NCBI GenBank assembly: GCA_023374045.1 | Contig: CM041777.1 | Location: 485,933,594-485,997,593, forward strand | From: Limonium bicolor | Taxonomy: Eukaryota > Streptophyta > Magnoliopsida > Caryophyllales > Plumbaginaceae | Length of the DNA stretch: 64,000 nt | Reading direction: 5' to 3' | Shown here: piece after piece, positions 1-11,117 of the stretch | Numbering within the stretch: position 1 is the stretch's first letter | How the letters are laid out: every line of letters begins with the position of its first letter | The notes under the pieces: model-generated | Seen by the model: only the letters and a program-made list of their open reading frames with translations | What the model was told of the DNA's origin: nothing | The model's database searches: none | Translations under genes and position numbers: made by a program

Positions 1-1605
1 CCGTCTAATCGTCCCGTTAATCCTATCAGTTCGCAGCGGAAATACTACTACTACTACTACGGTGGGTGATACAACGCCGCTAACCGCCCATACGGCTAGC
101 TAGGCTTACCTTACTTACAGTCACGGTCTGATGAACATAATATACCGAGCTACTAAACATTGCTTACTGAATTCAAAGGTAACATTCTTACATTCTTGGA
201 TCACCGAGTATTTAAAGTATATTCAATTACAACTTTTCAAGTTTACCAAAAGAATGAGTTTCTACCGGCTACTCATCTATACCAATTCATCATCCATTCT
301 GTACCCAAAAAGGTGTACCCCATGGTACACCGGCTAATCAAAAACTACAGCCGTGTACTACTTAGTACACCATTCATCATTCAATGTTTACAATCCAAAA
401 AGAAATCAAAATAAAACTCTTCGTCCTCTTCATCCTTCTCGAGTACCTGCGTGTAGTAAAAATGGTGCCCCAAGGGGCTCAGCAAAAGCTGCGCATAAAC
501 TCCGTATATACCGCGTGCTAGCTAGGGCACACCGACTATTTGAAGTCCACTAAACATGTGATTCATTAATTTAATACATACATGCTTTACATACAACATA
601 CATGCATTTACAATACATTATACAATTCAACATATCAATACCGTAGCACACACACTTACTTACCTTCACCGTGTTAGTCAAATTACGCATCCGGGTTAAT
701 CGGAATGCTTATTACCTTTTTACTCATTGCATGTTACTTACTCTTACTTTACTTACTTACTACCATTTACTTTACTTACTCATTCTTACTTACTTACTTA
801 TACTCAAGTTAAGTCGGTATGACCTCCGGCCCGGGGACTACACCGTCCCACCACCGGGATTTACTTGACTCACCAATCCGGGATGCTACCCACTTAAGGG
901 ATTTGGGCCGCGGACCAGTTTAAGAGTCAAGAATCGGATCCAACCTCTTGTGTCTCCTCATCCTCACGCGTGGCCGAAACTATATCGGACTTCTACTCAT
1001 TCCAGTTTAATTACCAATTTAAGTTAGATTGGTTAGCTTGTTAGGAATAAGTTAGAAGTCCAAGCATAACACATTCGGTCACAATGCAATACATCATACA
1101 TACACACATTCATAATCATACATACATTTCATGAATTATACAAACTAAGATTTAAGAAAATATTCACAACATACAACACTACATATTCACAAGTATGCAT
1201 AGTAACTCCGATTCGTGCATTTATCTTATTTGGTGAACAATTAGCACACAACACACAAATCAGAGTAACCAAGATAGCATACGGAGCATGAGGAATTCAT
1301 ACCGTTCACCGTTGTACGTGTTTCTGAACGTTCCTCCGGTGTCACAAATCGGATCCTATGATATACATACAATCGAGTGATTAATATATCTATCATTAAC
1401 TTAACTCGATTACTCTTACGTTTCCTAACTCATACTTACTAAGTCTTTACCTTCCTATACTTACATTTTATTTTCTTACTTCTAGTTACTTAACAATGAT
1501 TTACTTACATATATATACATGTACATAGGTATATGTGGGTATACATATAAACATATACATATATATACAAGTTAAAAGCTTACAGTTTTTTTTTTTGTAA
1601 GTTAT

Positions 1606-1952
1606 GGGTCGTCCGACCCAGCGTCTGACCCAAGCCCTGGGTCGGACCGTTCCAGTAGGTTCCCGTCTCTGAAATTCTTCCCGTCCGACCCAGCACTATT
1701 CCATCCGACCCATACACCTCTGGGTCGGACCGTTCCAGAAAGTTTTGGTCCCGTGTCCAAGCTCCGTCCGACCCACTGTCCGACCCAGACTCTAGGTCGG
1801 ACGAAGTCAGTAACTTCGACATAGGAATTTTTTTGCCTGTCCGACCCACGTCCGACTCACGGTCCTGGGTCGGACCGTTCCAGAAAGGTTTATTGTCGTT
1901 GCCTAAGCCCCGTCCGACCCACTGTCCGATCCACACTCTGGGTCGGACGGTA
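1606..1952. repeat. Array of GGGTCGGAC / GTCCGACCC inverted motifs
   Basis: About a dozen copies of GGGTCGGAC or its complement GTCCGACCC lie within 350 bp, arranged as imperfect repeats of roughly 100 bp. The block CTGGGTCGGACCGTTCCAG recurs with small changes. Each pair can fold as a stem. The stretch stays open on the minus strand for 129 codons only because of the repeat; I do not regard it as coding. It sits inside the long LTR. Confidence 0.8.
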
Positions 1953-2531
1953 GCAGAACTTTGCAACAACCCTTATTTTCTTATCCCAATTTCACCCATT
2001 GCTTCCCCAATCTTCCTACATACATCCTAACATCTTTTAGTACAATTTAAACACTCTAAATCATGCTAATTCATTTCCTAATTCATTACACAATCCTATA
2101 TGTGAGCCTCGATTTTAAACCCTATCCTATGTTGATTAAAGTTGATTATGATCTAAACGGGTTTTAGGTCCACTTATAACCTAAGATTAATAACTATGTC
2201 ATATAACAATAATTATTAAAACCTAAGCTAGCTCACTGGAACCTATTATGAGTCGCCACCTAATTTTGACCTAGATTAAATTAGGAAAGGAGAGTTCGGG
2301 TTCGGGGGCTTGATATTCGACTTATTTAGGGTTCAAATTACTTTCATTACCCTTTATAGGTCGTTTTTCCTCTACTTGGTCTATTTACGGCTTTCTACAA
2401 AGTTATTTTTAACCTAGGTGCGCGCTTCTGTTTTTTTATTTTTTAACGTTTTTTTGACAGAAATTTAAAGTGGAAATTAAAAAAAACCTAAACTAGGGTT
2501 TCGGAGGCAGAATTAGGTCAAATTTTGTTTC

Positions 2532-2792
2532 CGTCCGTAGCCACGGACCTAATGTCCGAAACCACGGACCCCAGTTAACCTATATAAAAAAAAGTCGAAT
2601 TAAACAGAAAACAGAAAATTGCAAAGTCCGAGGCCACGGACAGGCTGTCCGTGGGCCCGGACATTATTAGAAAACCTAAAATTTTTAAAAGTTAAAAATC
2701 CCGCCGCCGTCCGTGGGTGTCCGAGCTTACGGACAGGGAGTCCGGGACCCCGGACATGACGTCCGTGGGTGCGGACCGCCCTCGGACGGCGG
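2532..2792. repeat. Array of GTCCGTGG / CCACGGAC inverted motifs
   Basis: A second GC-rich cluster in otherwise AT-rich LTR sequence. GTCCGTRGCCACGGAC-type palindromes and variants (GTCCGTGGG, CCCGGAC, CGGACAGG) recur about ten times. The core GTCCG/CGGAC is shared with the array at 1606-1952, but the flanking triplets differ. Confidence 0.75.
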
Positions 2793-4161
2793 CTTTGAGG
2801 CTGTTTCCGAAGGTGTTTTTGGCTCAAATTTTATGAGTGTGTAGCCTGAAAGATATACAAGACGTTAGTGATTGAAAGTTCTCAATTTGGATTCGAATTA
2901 AGCACGAAACTTGGTAAACAAGTTATTGGACAGAAGCTTAAACAAACAGCAATACAGAAGCGTACGAAGGTTAGTTTGAACCCAAAATTTGACAGAGAGT
3001 TAATAAGGTCGTGGGGAGTTAGAAAAGTAGAGTGGTAACCTGTTTTACCTTCGAATTCAAGATGATTCTTCACAACGGGGATCTTTTGGTGCTTCGTTGA
3101 TGCCGGTTTTGGATTGACTTCGAATTGTGCTTCTGACTCCTTCTTCCTTATGCTGTTAAGGACGTTTCCCTTCTGTTTTTGTGGTGGTTTTGTGTGTTTT
3201 TGGTGCTTGGAAGTTCAATAGGAGAGGAAAGGATGAGTTTTTGGTGATTTCGGGGTGATTTCTGCAGTGTTTCGGTATTGATTTGAGGCTTGGAAGTGTT
3301 AAAACGTGGGGAGAAAGCTCGTGGCTGTGTTTTCTGACTTTGGAAGTGTTCTACCTTGCCCTAGTTCGTTCTTGGGGGGTCCTTTTATAGAAAGAGCATG
3401 GTCAAATTGATAGAGCAAGATCTTTATCTAAAAGATTGATTTTGTGCTCTAAGGGAATCTGATTTTTTAGAATATGTTGCAAGCCGATAAAAATTATGAA
3501 AATTTAACTGAAGGTAAATAATGATTTTTAGGAATTTTGAGAGTTGGAATCGGATTATTTTGATAAATAATCGATTAGATAAAAATCTCACAATATGGAA
3601 TCTCCCATAATTCATAACTAATTATTGGAAAGTCGAAATAACGAAATTCCAACGGCATTAGTCTCTAAACATCATCCTCTATCTTGTGTTAAAATTGCAT
3701 GACATTTTGTTTTGATTTCGGTATTTTCCAGAGGAGAGAGAAAATTGCAAAAATGATTGAATTTCTCTTTTAAATTTTGGGATAAGGTTCCAAATAAAAT
3801 AATTTCAGGTTTATGACTGTATGTAGTCATGCTAACCATGTGACAATTTTATTTTAATTTTGGAAACCTTTTAATTTCTATTTTGAGGCTATTTCATGTG
3901 TTAATTATTAAAGAAATTAGCTTATAATATGAATTAAAAGCTAAATTTCCTGAATAAATATTATCAGAAAAACATGAAATGCCTTTCATAATGACCATGA
4001 TATTTGGAAGTGTTTGGAGATAATGAACAAGTCATATGAAAAATAGAAAATCCCGAGAATGTCCTTGGAAAATCCTGCATTGGTGCATTTTGACCACTTT
4101 GCCCTTTGTAACACGTATGCCTTAGAGACTACTCCGGGGGGTTGAAATTTTGGGTATAACA

Positions 4162-4609
4162 GATTGCCCCCCGTCAACTAGGCTTTGTAATGAAGATGAA
4201 AAGACTAGTTGATGCCTGAGTGATACCCCAAAATTTTGGATCTTAAAAGGCCCTATATGCAAATTGCGTCGAGCTATTCTAAGGCGCTGACTACCTATGA
4301 GTGAGAATGAGAAGATGTCAAGCGATCCTAAGGCGCTGACTACCTATAAGATGAAGTAATGTCAAGCGATTCTAAGGCGTTGACTACCTAAACGATGAAA
4401 ATGATGTCAAGCTATTCTAAGGCGCTGACTACCTATAATGAGTGAAGTGTGCTTAATGTGATGATGAATTGTATGACCTAGGTGCATCTAGGGACCGGAA
4501 CCTATTCCGAAGTGTGTGTAAAAGGTTAAGGACTGAGAGTGCCAAACATGGCAGGTGCTAAGGAAGTGGGTAAGACTTATGACCAGCTTGAGGGTGAGTT
4601 CTTCTACTC
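4162..4609 (-). repeat. 3' UTR-like segment with four about 58-bp tandem units
   Basis: Just inside the LTR edge, a unit containing TTCTAAGGCGCTGACTACCT occurs four times between 4264 and 4440 at about 57-61 bp spacing, with one-base variants. The rest is non-coding. Position next to the polypurine tract makes this the 3' untranslated part of the element whose LTR ends at 4161. Confidence 0.65.
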
Positions 4610-5485
4610 AGGTGAGAATTTGTATCTGTAAAGAATCTGCATCTTCGTGGTGAGAATCTGTATCTGAATCTACGGGTGAGAATCTGTATCTCTGAAGAGT
4701 CTGTATCTATGGATGAGAATCTGTATCTAAATCTACGGGTGAGAATCTGTATCTCTGAAGAGTCTGTATCTATGGATGAGAATCTGTATCTCTGAAGAAT
4801 CTGTATCTTCGTGGTGAGAATCTGTATCTGAATCTACGGGTGAGAATCTGTATCTCTAAAGAGTCTGTATCTCCGGGGCGAGAATCTGTATCTCTGAAGA
4901 ATCTGTATCTTCGGGGTGAGATAATCTTATTCTCGGGGTGAGAATCTGTATCTCTGAAGAATCTGTATCTCGGGGTGAGAATCTGTATCTCTGAAGAATC
5001 TGTATCCGGGGTGAGAATCTGTATCTCTGAAGAATCTGTATCTTCGGGTGAGAATCTGTATCTGAAGAATCTGTATTCGTGAGAATCTGTATCTCGGGGG
5101 AGAATCTGTATCTCTGAAGAATCTGTATCTTCGGGGTGAGAATCTGTATCTCTGAAGAATCTGTATCTTCGGGGTGAGAATCTGTATCTCTGAAGAATCT
5201 GTATCTTCGGGGTGAGAATCTGTATCTCTGAAGAATCTGTATCTCGGGGCGAGAATCTGTATCTCTGAAGAATCTGTATTCGGGGCGAGAATCTGTATCT
5301 CTGAAGAATCTGTATCTTCGGGGTGAGAATCTGTATCTCTGAAGAATCTGTATCTCGGGGCGAGAATCTGTATCTCTGAAGAATCTGTATCTTCGGGGTG
5401 AGAATCTGTATCTCTGAAGAATCTGTATCTCCGGGGCGAGAATCTGTATCTCTGAAGAATCTGTATCTCGGGGCGAGAATCTGTA
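4610..5485. repeat. 38-bp tandem repeat (satellite-like), truncated by assembly gap
   Basis: A head-to-tail array whose unit is about 38 bp and contains two copies of GAATCTGTATCT, separated by CTGAAGA and TTCGGGGTGA. More than twenty half-units are visible, with small deletions and T/C variants; copies become more regular toward the gap. The array runs straight into the Ns, so its true length is unknown. No protein is implied. Confidence 0.9.
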
Positions 5486-5985
5486 NNNNNNNNNNNNNNN
5501 NNNNNNNNNNNNNNNNNNNNNNNNNNNNNNNNNNNNNNNNNNNNNNNNNNNNNNNNNNNNNNNNNNNNNNNNNNNNNNNNNNNNNNNNNNNNNNNNNNNN
5601 NNNNNNNNNNNNNNNNNNNNNNNNNNNNNNNNNNNNNNNNNNNNNNNNNNNNNNNNNNNNNNNNNNNNNNNNNNNNNNNNNNNNNNNNNNNNNNNNNNNN
5701 NNNNNNNNNNNNNNNNNNNNNNNNNNNNNNNNNNNNNNNNNNNNNNNNNNNNNNNNNNNNNNNNNNNNNNNNNNNNNNNNNNNNNNNNNNNNNNNNNNNN
5801 NNNNNNNNNNNNNNNNNNNNNNNNNNNNNNNNNNNNNNNNNNNNNNNNNNNNNNNNNNNNNNNNNNNNNNNNNNNNNNNNNNNNNNNNNNNNNNNNNNNN
5901 NNNNNNNNNNNNNNNNNNNNNNNNNNNNNNNNNNNNNNNNNNNNNNNNNNNNNNNNNNNNNNNNNNNNNNNNNNNNNNNNNNNNN
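5486..5985. other. Assembly gap (500 N)
   Basis: Exactly 500 N, a conventional placeholder for a gap of unknown size. It begins inside the 38-bp tandem array, so repeat collapse is the likely cause. An open frame crossing it has no support. Confidence 0.98.
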
Positions 5986-6249
5986 ACGACTATAAGAATG
6001 TATGGGAAGTTTGTAGCTGTTACCCGACTTATATATATTAGAACAAAACTTTTTACTAAGTTTGAAGTCTTTTTAATTGGGTAATATATATGACCAGTAC
6101 AAAAAGTCTATGAATGTGTAAAGACATTCGATCTACATTCTTTGGTCGATGTTAATTTTGTTATATATGTTTGATAGATATTGTTGTAACAGTGTGTGTA
6201 TAGAGCACATAATTGTGCATTATTGCAGCTGGTTTTTAGGTTGAAGTTT
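5986..6249. other. Flanking non-coding sequence
   Basis: AT-rich sequence between the gap and element A. I see no gene, repeat or element terminus in it. Confidence 0.5.
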
Positions 6250-6254
6250 GTATA

Positions 6255-6638
6255 TGAAACCGTATACTGCATCTCAAACATAATCCGATCTGATTTACTA
6301 TCCTACGCTACCTGGTCTTGATTACAGAATCTCGTAAGAAGGGAGAGAGAGAGAGAGCCTTTTGCTAGAATCAAGTGTAAGTTTAATTGCCAAATGTTAC
6401 GTGTCTTGTTTTATGGGGGTACACCCCTATTTATAGAGTTTTGGGGGCCTGGTCCTATGTTGCCAGCCTGTATTTTACATGTATAAGTACGGTTTTGCCC
6501 TCCCTAACATCTTTGACCGACCACAAGCGGCCGGCCGGAGACGGCCGGATGCCTTATGTATTCTTACTTCAATCCGGCTGGAAGCGGCCGGATGCTCCAT
6601 ATGTCTAGTTTGGCTTGGTACCATTTCTTCCCTTCTCA
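6255..6638 (-). repeat. Element A left LTR copy (outer)
   Basis: Begins TGAAACCGTATAC and ends CCCTTCTCA on the plus strand, matching 17702-18123 throughout. It lacks about 40 bp present in the right copy near 17982-18022. It is followed by GTATA and by flank sequence rather than by element internal DNA, so locally it looks like a solo LTR. On the minus strand the TATA box (CTATAAATAG, 6427-6436) is kept. Confidence 0.85.
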
Positions 6639-7027
6639 GTATATTTGCTACAAGAAACATTTCTTTTTCTGTTGGAAAATAGTCTTCAGTGACGGAAACA
6701 ACAGTCTACTGAGTGAAAAATACCGTGAGTAAAGTATTTAGCAATAGAAAATTGCGTAGGTGTTAGTTTTAGCAACAGAAAATTCCGTAGGTGTTGATTT
6801 TAGCAACAGAAATATTTGTCACAGATTGTTATGCAACAGTCTAATTAAGTGAAAAATACCATGGGTGAAGTATTTAGCAACAGAAAATTTCATAGGTGTT
6901 GGTTTTAGCAACGGAAATTTCTGTCACAGATTGTAATGTAAATTAATAAAATCGAATTGTTAAACATCTTACCAACGGAAATGTTCCGTCACTAAAGAAT
7001 TATCCACAGAAAGCATCTGTAGCAAAT
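6639..7027. repeat. Duplicated flank: GTATA plus truncated CACTA-like segment
   Basis: Nearly identical to 18124-18511, including GTATA and the CACTA-like start TGCTACAAGAAAC at 6646. The copy stops mid-element after GCATCTGTAGCAAATGACTT. It then jumps into the tail of an LTR. This is therefore a duplicated piece of the right-hand flank sitting between two LTR pieces. Confidence 0.8.
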
Positions 7028-7101
7028 GACTTCCATCCAGCTGGAAGCGGCCGGATGCTCCATATGTCTTGTTTGGCTTGGTACCATTTCTACCCTTCTC
7101 A
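7028..7101 (-). repeat. Element A 3' LTR, inner fragment
   Basis: A 74-bp piece repeats the last part of the LTR (GGCTGGAAGCGGCCGGATGC region to CCCTTCTCA). It directly precedes the internal DNA. This is the true inner edge of the element's 3' LTR; the rest was lost or displaced in the rearrangement. Confidence 0.8.
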
Positions 7102-7117
7102 TCAGTCCCACAAGTTC
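7102..7117 (-). other. Polypurine-type 3' LTR priming end of element A
   Basis: Read on the minus strand this is GAACTTGTGGGACTGA, immediately before the LTR start TGAGAAGGG. The same sequence precedes the 3' LTR of element B at 30034, which supports its role as the plus-strand priming site region. Confidence 0.6.
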
Positions 7118-7649
7118 TATCTTTATGAATTTTTGGAGAAGAAAATAGAACTTCTGTATCTTGTGCTTCGGCGAAAAATTTTGCGACTGTGGCCAACCCT
7201 GAGGTTCTTTGGTTTGCCTATGCTTCGTCTTTTCCTTATCTCAGTCCCACAAGTTCTTTTTCTTCATATTTGGAGAGAAAGAACTTTTCATTGGTTATGT
7301 GCGAAGCTCGTGACCCGAACCCGTTCTCTACCGCTTTTTTTGAATTTTCCGCCTGTCTTTGGTGTGGAATTCACAGGGTTCCTCTTTCGACTAAACGTCG
7401 GAACCGTCTTTAGGAAGCGTGTGGCCCTTTCTTTTTCCCTGCAAAAAGGTGTTTTTTGTTTGCACATGCATATATATATTATTTACTTGAGCGGGAGAAA
7501 ACTTTCCTTAAAGCCTGAGTTTTTGAGCTTCTTTCTCTTTCTTCCTCTACCCTCTCGCTTCGACTGTCTCCTTCTCTCGCCACTCTGTTGTCGTGCTCTG
7601 TCTAGCCTTTCGTTGTCGTTGTCCTCCGATTTCGTGCTAGGCTCAACAA
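7118..7649. other. Spacer between 3' LTR and opposite-strand gene
   Basis: Non-coding sequence with a second AGTCCCACAAGTTCTTTTTCTTC-like motif (7241-7263) that echoes the priming end at 7102-7117. The last 150 bp are C/T-rich, as in a plant 5' leader for the gene starting at 7650. Open frames here carry no recognisable domain. Confidence 0.4.
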
Positions 7650-7761
7650 TGTCTACCTCCGCCGCAAAAAAGAGTAAGCTTGCTGCGAATTTTCTGCCTG
7701 CCATCGAGGCGATTCAGGGCTCTCGCTCCCCAATGGTTTTCGCCCGACGCTCCTGAAGTCC

Positions 7762-8404
7762 TTGAAGCCATTTTTGTCCGGGCGTGAGCCTTCTCCTTCC
7801 TCTCTTGACTTCTCCGCCCTTTGTGACTGCCTTTGGGACGTCGAAGCTCCACTTGGTACTCAAATTTACCTACCGTCCTTTGATTCTCACCCCAATGACG
7901 ACGTTGGCCGCGGGTACGTGGTCTACGCCGATTTTTTCCGTTCCGGCCTGACCATCCCCCTACACCCTTTTGTCTTGGGCTTCCTTCTTCGTCGTTGCTG
8001 TTCTCTCGCTCATCTTCATTCAAAGGCCATTTCGCATCTCCACGCCTTTGTTTTTCTCTGCGAAGAAAGCAAGATTCGGCCGGAAGGTACTGGCTTCACC
8101 CGATTCTTCACGGTTAGGGTTGATCCTGATAGCTTAACCCTAATTGCGAAAGCCAGATACTCCTTTTTTTACTACAAGAAGGTTCATGAGTGGAGCTCGC
8201 GGTGGTTCGTCATCGTTCTTCCATTCAGCCAAATCTTGGGCGTCTCATTCTGCGCTGAAGTCGGCAAAGGCCAGTTGATCTGCCCCCCAACCCCTCTGGC
8301 CGAGCTGCCCATTCTGAAGATTCTGTGGGCACAAAACAAAAAACCGCCGACTGTCGAGGAATTTTTTACAAAAGCACGTTTATCTTCTCTGAAGACCTAT
8401 CACA
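7762..8404 (+). CDS. aORF N-terminal domain, plant gypsy-type 'Transposase_28'-like
   Basis: About 214 residues stay open up to the intron donor. The central part (PLGTQIYLPSFDSHP, then VYADFFRSGLTIPLHPFV, then a Phe/Tyr-rich tail with RWFVIVLPF) is the pattern I recognise from the plant family annotated as putative gypsy-type transposon protein (Pfam Transposase_28). These proteins typically begin with such a domain and continue into coiled coils. Its biochemical role is unknown to me. Splicing at 8405/8491 resumes in phase with a sequence containing GPFHSWNLFTLKNGDEKINY (8505-8564), which continues the same fold. Confidence 0.6.
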
Positions 8405-9710
8405 GTAAGTGCTTTTAATATTTAGCACAAGTTTTGCAGTCTCCGTTGGTTCTTTTATCGCTTTGGTGTGTTGTATGTAGATTTCTTCCAGAAGGGGACA
8501 AGATCGGTCCTTTCCACAGTTGGAACTTGTTCACCTTAAAGAATGGGGACGAGAAAATAAACTACTACGATACTTTGGATGCGGGTCGATGCGGCTGAGC
8601 AGCTTTTGGAGAACGCTCCCCTTCTTACAAAGCGCTCCAGGCAAGAAGCCAAAGATGACCACGCTGGTCATTCGAAGAAAAAGAAAAGGATGGAATCCCC
8701 CGAACGCGCCACCGCCGGATTGCCAGGTACTTGGCACGTGAGCCCCGAGTCCGGGCATCGTGTCTTTCTTCCCCTCACCCCTGGTTCGGGTCTGGACCTT
8801 AGTTCTCGCCTGGGGCGGGAGTCTGGTCATCCGACCCCGATTTGTGAGCAGTTTCCTGGTTACTTTTCTTCAGATCCTGTTCAAGAAAATACTTTGGAGG
8901 CCACAGGACTCCGTACCGACCTTCCGGCCGAACAAGGTTTTGATCTATCCCCTTTTATCCTCTGCTCTTGTGCTTTTTACGGCGTTTTTCTATTTCCGGC
9001 GTTGTATGCATTTGAATCTTCTGGTAATGACATTACACTTGGCTTTTATTACTGCGGTAGCCTCTGTTCCTGTTAGGCAAAGATTAAAAAAGAAAACCAC
9101 ATCAAAGCCAAAGGCTCCACAGCCAGTGGCATCAGAAGAGGAGCAAACCTCTAGCCACCCTGAGGCCTCTGCCTCACTTTTCATTGATGTTGCTGCGGCA
9201 AAGGATGCGGCGTGGGCAACGGTAACGGAATATCGGCAGGTGCCCAAAGACCCCGAGCTCCGGAGCAAACAAAGAGAGGACACCATGGCCTCGTCTTCTT
9301 CTTCCCCTCCTCCTCCTGCCCAGGAGTCCTTCACCGGTCCTTCTCAAAGGGAAGGATGGTTCTACCATCGCGGGCACCCCCTTCCCTTGGTATCTTGTGA
9401 ATCTGCCAAGTATTCTGCCGTCTGGAAGGAGGCGATAAAGAGATCCGGTCATCCGGATGGGATCTTTGCTCCTCCGGCAACTGTCACCGCTACTAAGGAG
9501 AGGTTGCGGGCGGGAGATGGGGGGTTGATGCCATTATGCGGCACTCCCTCCCAATAAAAGACGTGTTTGACTTCATGTGGGAGAGCATCTTTCGGGTCGG
9601 TGCACATTCCTTTTTGAATATCTCTCTCTGTGTTCCTTTCCTTTTCCCTTTTCTTTTCCTCTTAACTTTGTGAACTACAATGCTTATTTTAGGTGATGTC
9701 CATGGCCTAA

Positions 9711-11117
9711 AGTACTGAGTTTCACTCCGGCAACCTCCAGTCCAGGCTCCGCTATGAGGAAAGCGGAGCCAATAACGCACAAGAGGAACTAAAGCGGAGC
9801 CTTTCCTCCCATGATGCTTATATCGACCAGATTCACCATGAGATTGACGTCATGGTGAAGGAGAGGACTGAGGCAATAAACAGGGATCTGCGGCTGTCTC
9901 GGCAGGAATGCACTCGTCAGCGTGACGAATATGAGCTGCAATTGAAGAAACTTCGAGAGGAAAATTCTTCTTTAAGAAGCCGGATCCTACATGTTGACGA
10001 TACTTTGATAGAGGTACAAAACCATCTTGTTTTTGGAAAGAATGAGCTGGCTCGGGCCTTCTGATCTAGACGTTTTGCTGAATCAGGTGTGCACTGCTCA
10101 CCGGAATGAGGTGGCTTCCCTCCCGGCCGACAAGGCCTTTTTCTATGAGGAGAGGAACTCCTTTAAGCAGGAAGCTGAAGCGCTCGAACTGGAGAAGCAA
10201 GCTCTCCAACGGGAAAATGAGGCCCTTGTATAGGAGAAGGGAAAACTGATGCAGGAGCTTAATTGCTCGTTGGAGGAAAGGGCCACACTGAAAGAGCAGT
10301 CAAAGGCTTCCTTCGAACAAGAGAAGCAGTCTCTACTCCGGGATTTTGCTACCTTAGAAGAGGAGAAGAAGGCCCTTGTCGCAGAAAAAGTTGCCTTGAC
10401 AAATGAGAAAACCGGGCAGGAAGAGAGGGTGAAAGACCTGGAGAAAGCTATGTCTCGTCTCCAAGTTGAGAATGTTGGGTCGCCGAGCCACGGTGAGTCT
10501 TCAGATCTCGATTTTTCCATTTCCTCCTTTCCTTTCTTTTATTCCTTACCTTTCTTGTGATCCGGTCAGGCTTGAGTTTTGCCAATCTTTTGGAGCATGT
10601 CCGGAAGCTTAATGGTCGGGTGAATAGTGCTGAAGAGGAGCTGTCGCTGGATAACTCCGAACGTGACAAATACCGAGCCCAAGTCCTGACCCTCGAGTCT
10701 CAAGTGGCCAGGTTCATGTCATTTTCATGGCAATCTCAAGAGGAGATACAGAAGCAAGGTACCATTAATGCTCATCTAAAGGTGTCCTTCGCCTCTAAGT
10801 GCCGCAGGATAGTCGATATCTGTCAGCAGATTGTCTCGGAGCACTTTCTTGAGAAAGGGGAGTTATTGGACGATGACCTGTACAACAAGCTGGAGTTCAA
10901 AGCTGTTGCCCAGAAGTCTAACTTCTTCTTGGAGCTTGAGAGATTCAGCCGCGGTCCCGAAGAGACATGCTTTGGCGCTAGCCAAGCCTCCTTTCTTCCG
11001 GCTGGAAGTAACATCCAGCCGTCCGCCGGAGGGGTGCAGCGTCATTCTAGGAGATCCAAGTCTTCTGAAAGCGTTGCTGGTAGTGGTGATAGATTAGCTG
11101 CAGAAAAAATAGAATAG
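9711..11117 (+). CDS. aORF coiled-coil and C-terminal part
   Basis: Glu/Lys/Leu/Gln-rich heptad sequence is visible at 9852-10064, 10087-10232 and 10249-10492, with single frame changes or stops between blocks (10065 TGA-type break, 10231 TAG). After the intron 10493-10569 the reading continues in the 10557-11117 frame with another coiled segment and a Ser-rich tail. The blocks together would give a long rod of more than 350 residues. Codon content is clearly protein-like, unlike the LTR sequence around it. Oligomerisation or partner binding is the only role I would infer. Confidence 0.6.

Larger units (their letters stand above)
1..4161 (-). mobile_element. Long LTR of a minus-strand chromovirus-like element (left end outside window)
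   Basis: I read this whole stretch as one LTR in minus orientation. Its 5' terminus, read on the minus strand, is TGTTATACCCAAAATTTC at 4161. It directly abuts a polypurine-like tract (ACGGGGGGCAATC on the minus strand, 4162-4174), as expected where internal DNA meets a 3' LTR. Positions 1-1345 resemble, in reverse, the last 1.3 kb of the LTRs at 47590-48955: the AGCGG segment near 30-40, the ACCCAC/CCATACGG stretch, and ATACCGTTCACC near 1308. The far LTR end therefore lies a few tens of bases left of the window. A length of at least 4.1 kb matches the other long LTRs here. No coding sequence is seen. The assignment as a single LTR is inference; it could be two abutting fragments. Confidence 0.5.
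7650..11117 (+). pseudogene. Extra opposite-strand gene of element A (aORF): Transposase_28-like domain plus coiled coil, degenerate
   Basis: A spliced gene on the strand opposite to gag-pol, filling the space between the 3' LTR and the end of integrase. The proposed start is ATG 7650. The visible layout is a leader (7650-7756), a globular domain (7762-8404), an intron (8405-8491, GTAAGT...CAG), and a Lys/Ser-rich linker. After a probable intron (8726-9076, GTACTT...TTAG) come a second exon group, a long coiled coil, an intron (10493-10569, GTGAGT...CAG), and a last exon ending TAG 11117. Frames change at several places, so this copy cannot be translated whole. Extra ORFs at this position are known in Tat-lineage elements; what they do is not established. 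The 'gypsy-type transposon' family name does not imply transposase activity. Confidence 0.65.

Noticed and set aside
1580..1969. 129-codon minus-strand frame
   Set aside because: By-product of the GGGTCGGAC repeats; no protein signature.
5398..6084. Open frame across the N gap
   Set aside because: Its length comes from 500 undefined bases; the ends are tandem repeat and AT-rich flank.
6255..7101. A single 847-bp left LTR of element A including the CACTA piece
   Set aside because: The right LTR is 422 bp and ends at CTTCTCA followed by GTATA, which pairs with GTATA at 6250; the extra DNA is duplicated flank.
7055..7756. 233-codon plus-strand frame upstream of the element A extra gene
   Set aside because: Only the last 35 codons (from ATG 7650) have the expected context; the rest crosses the LTR edge and priming site.
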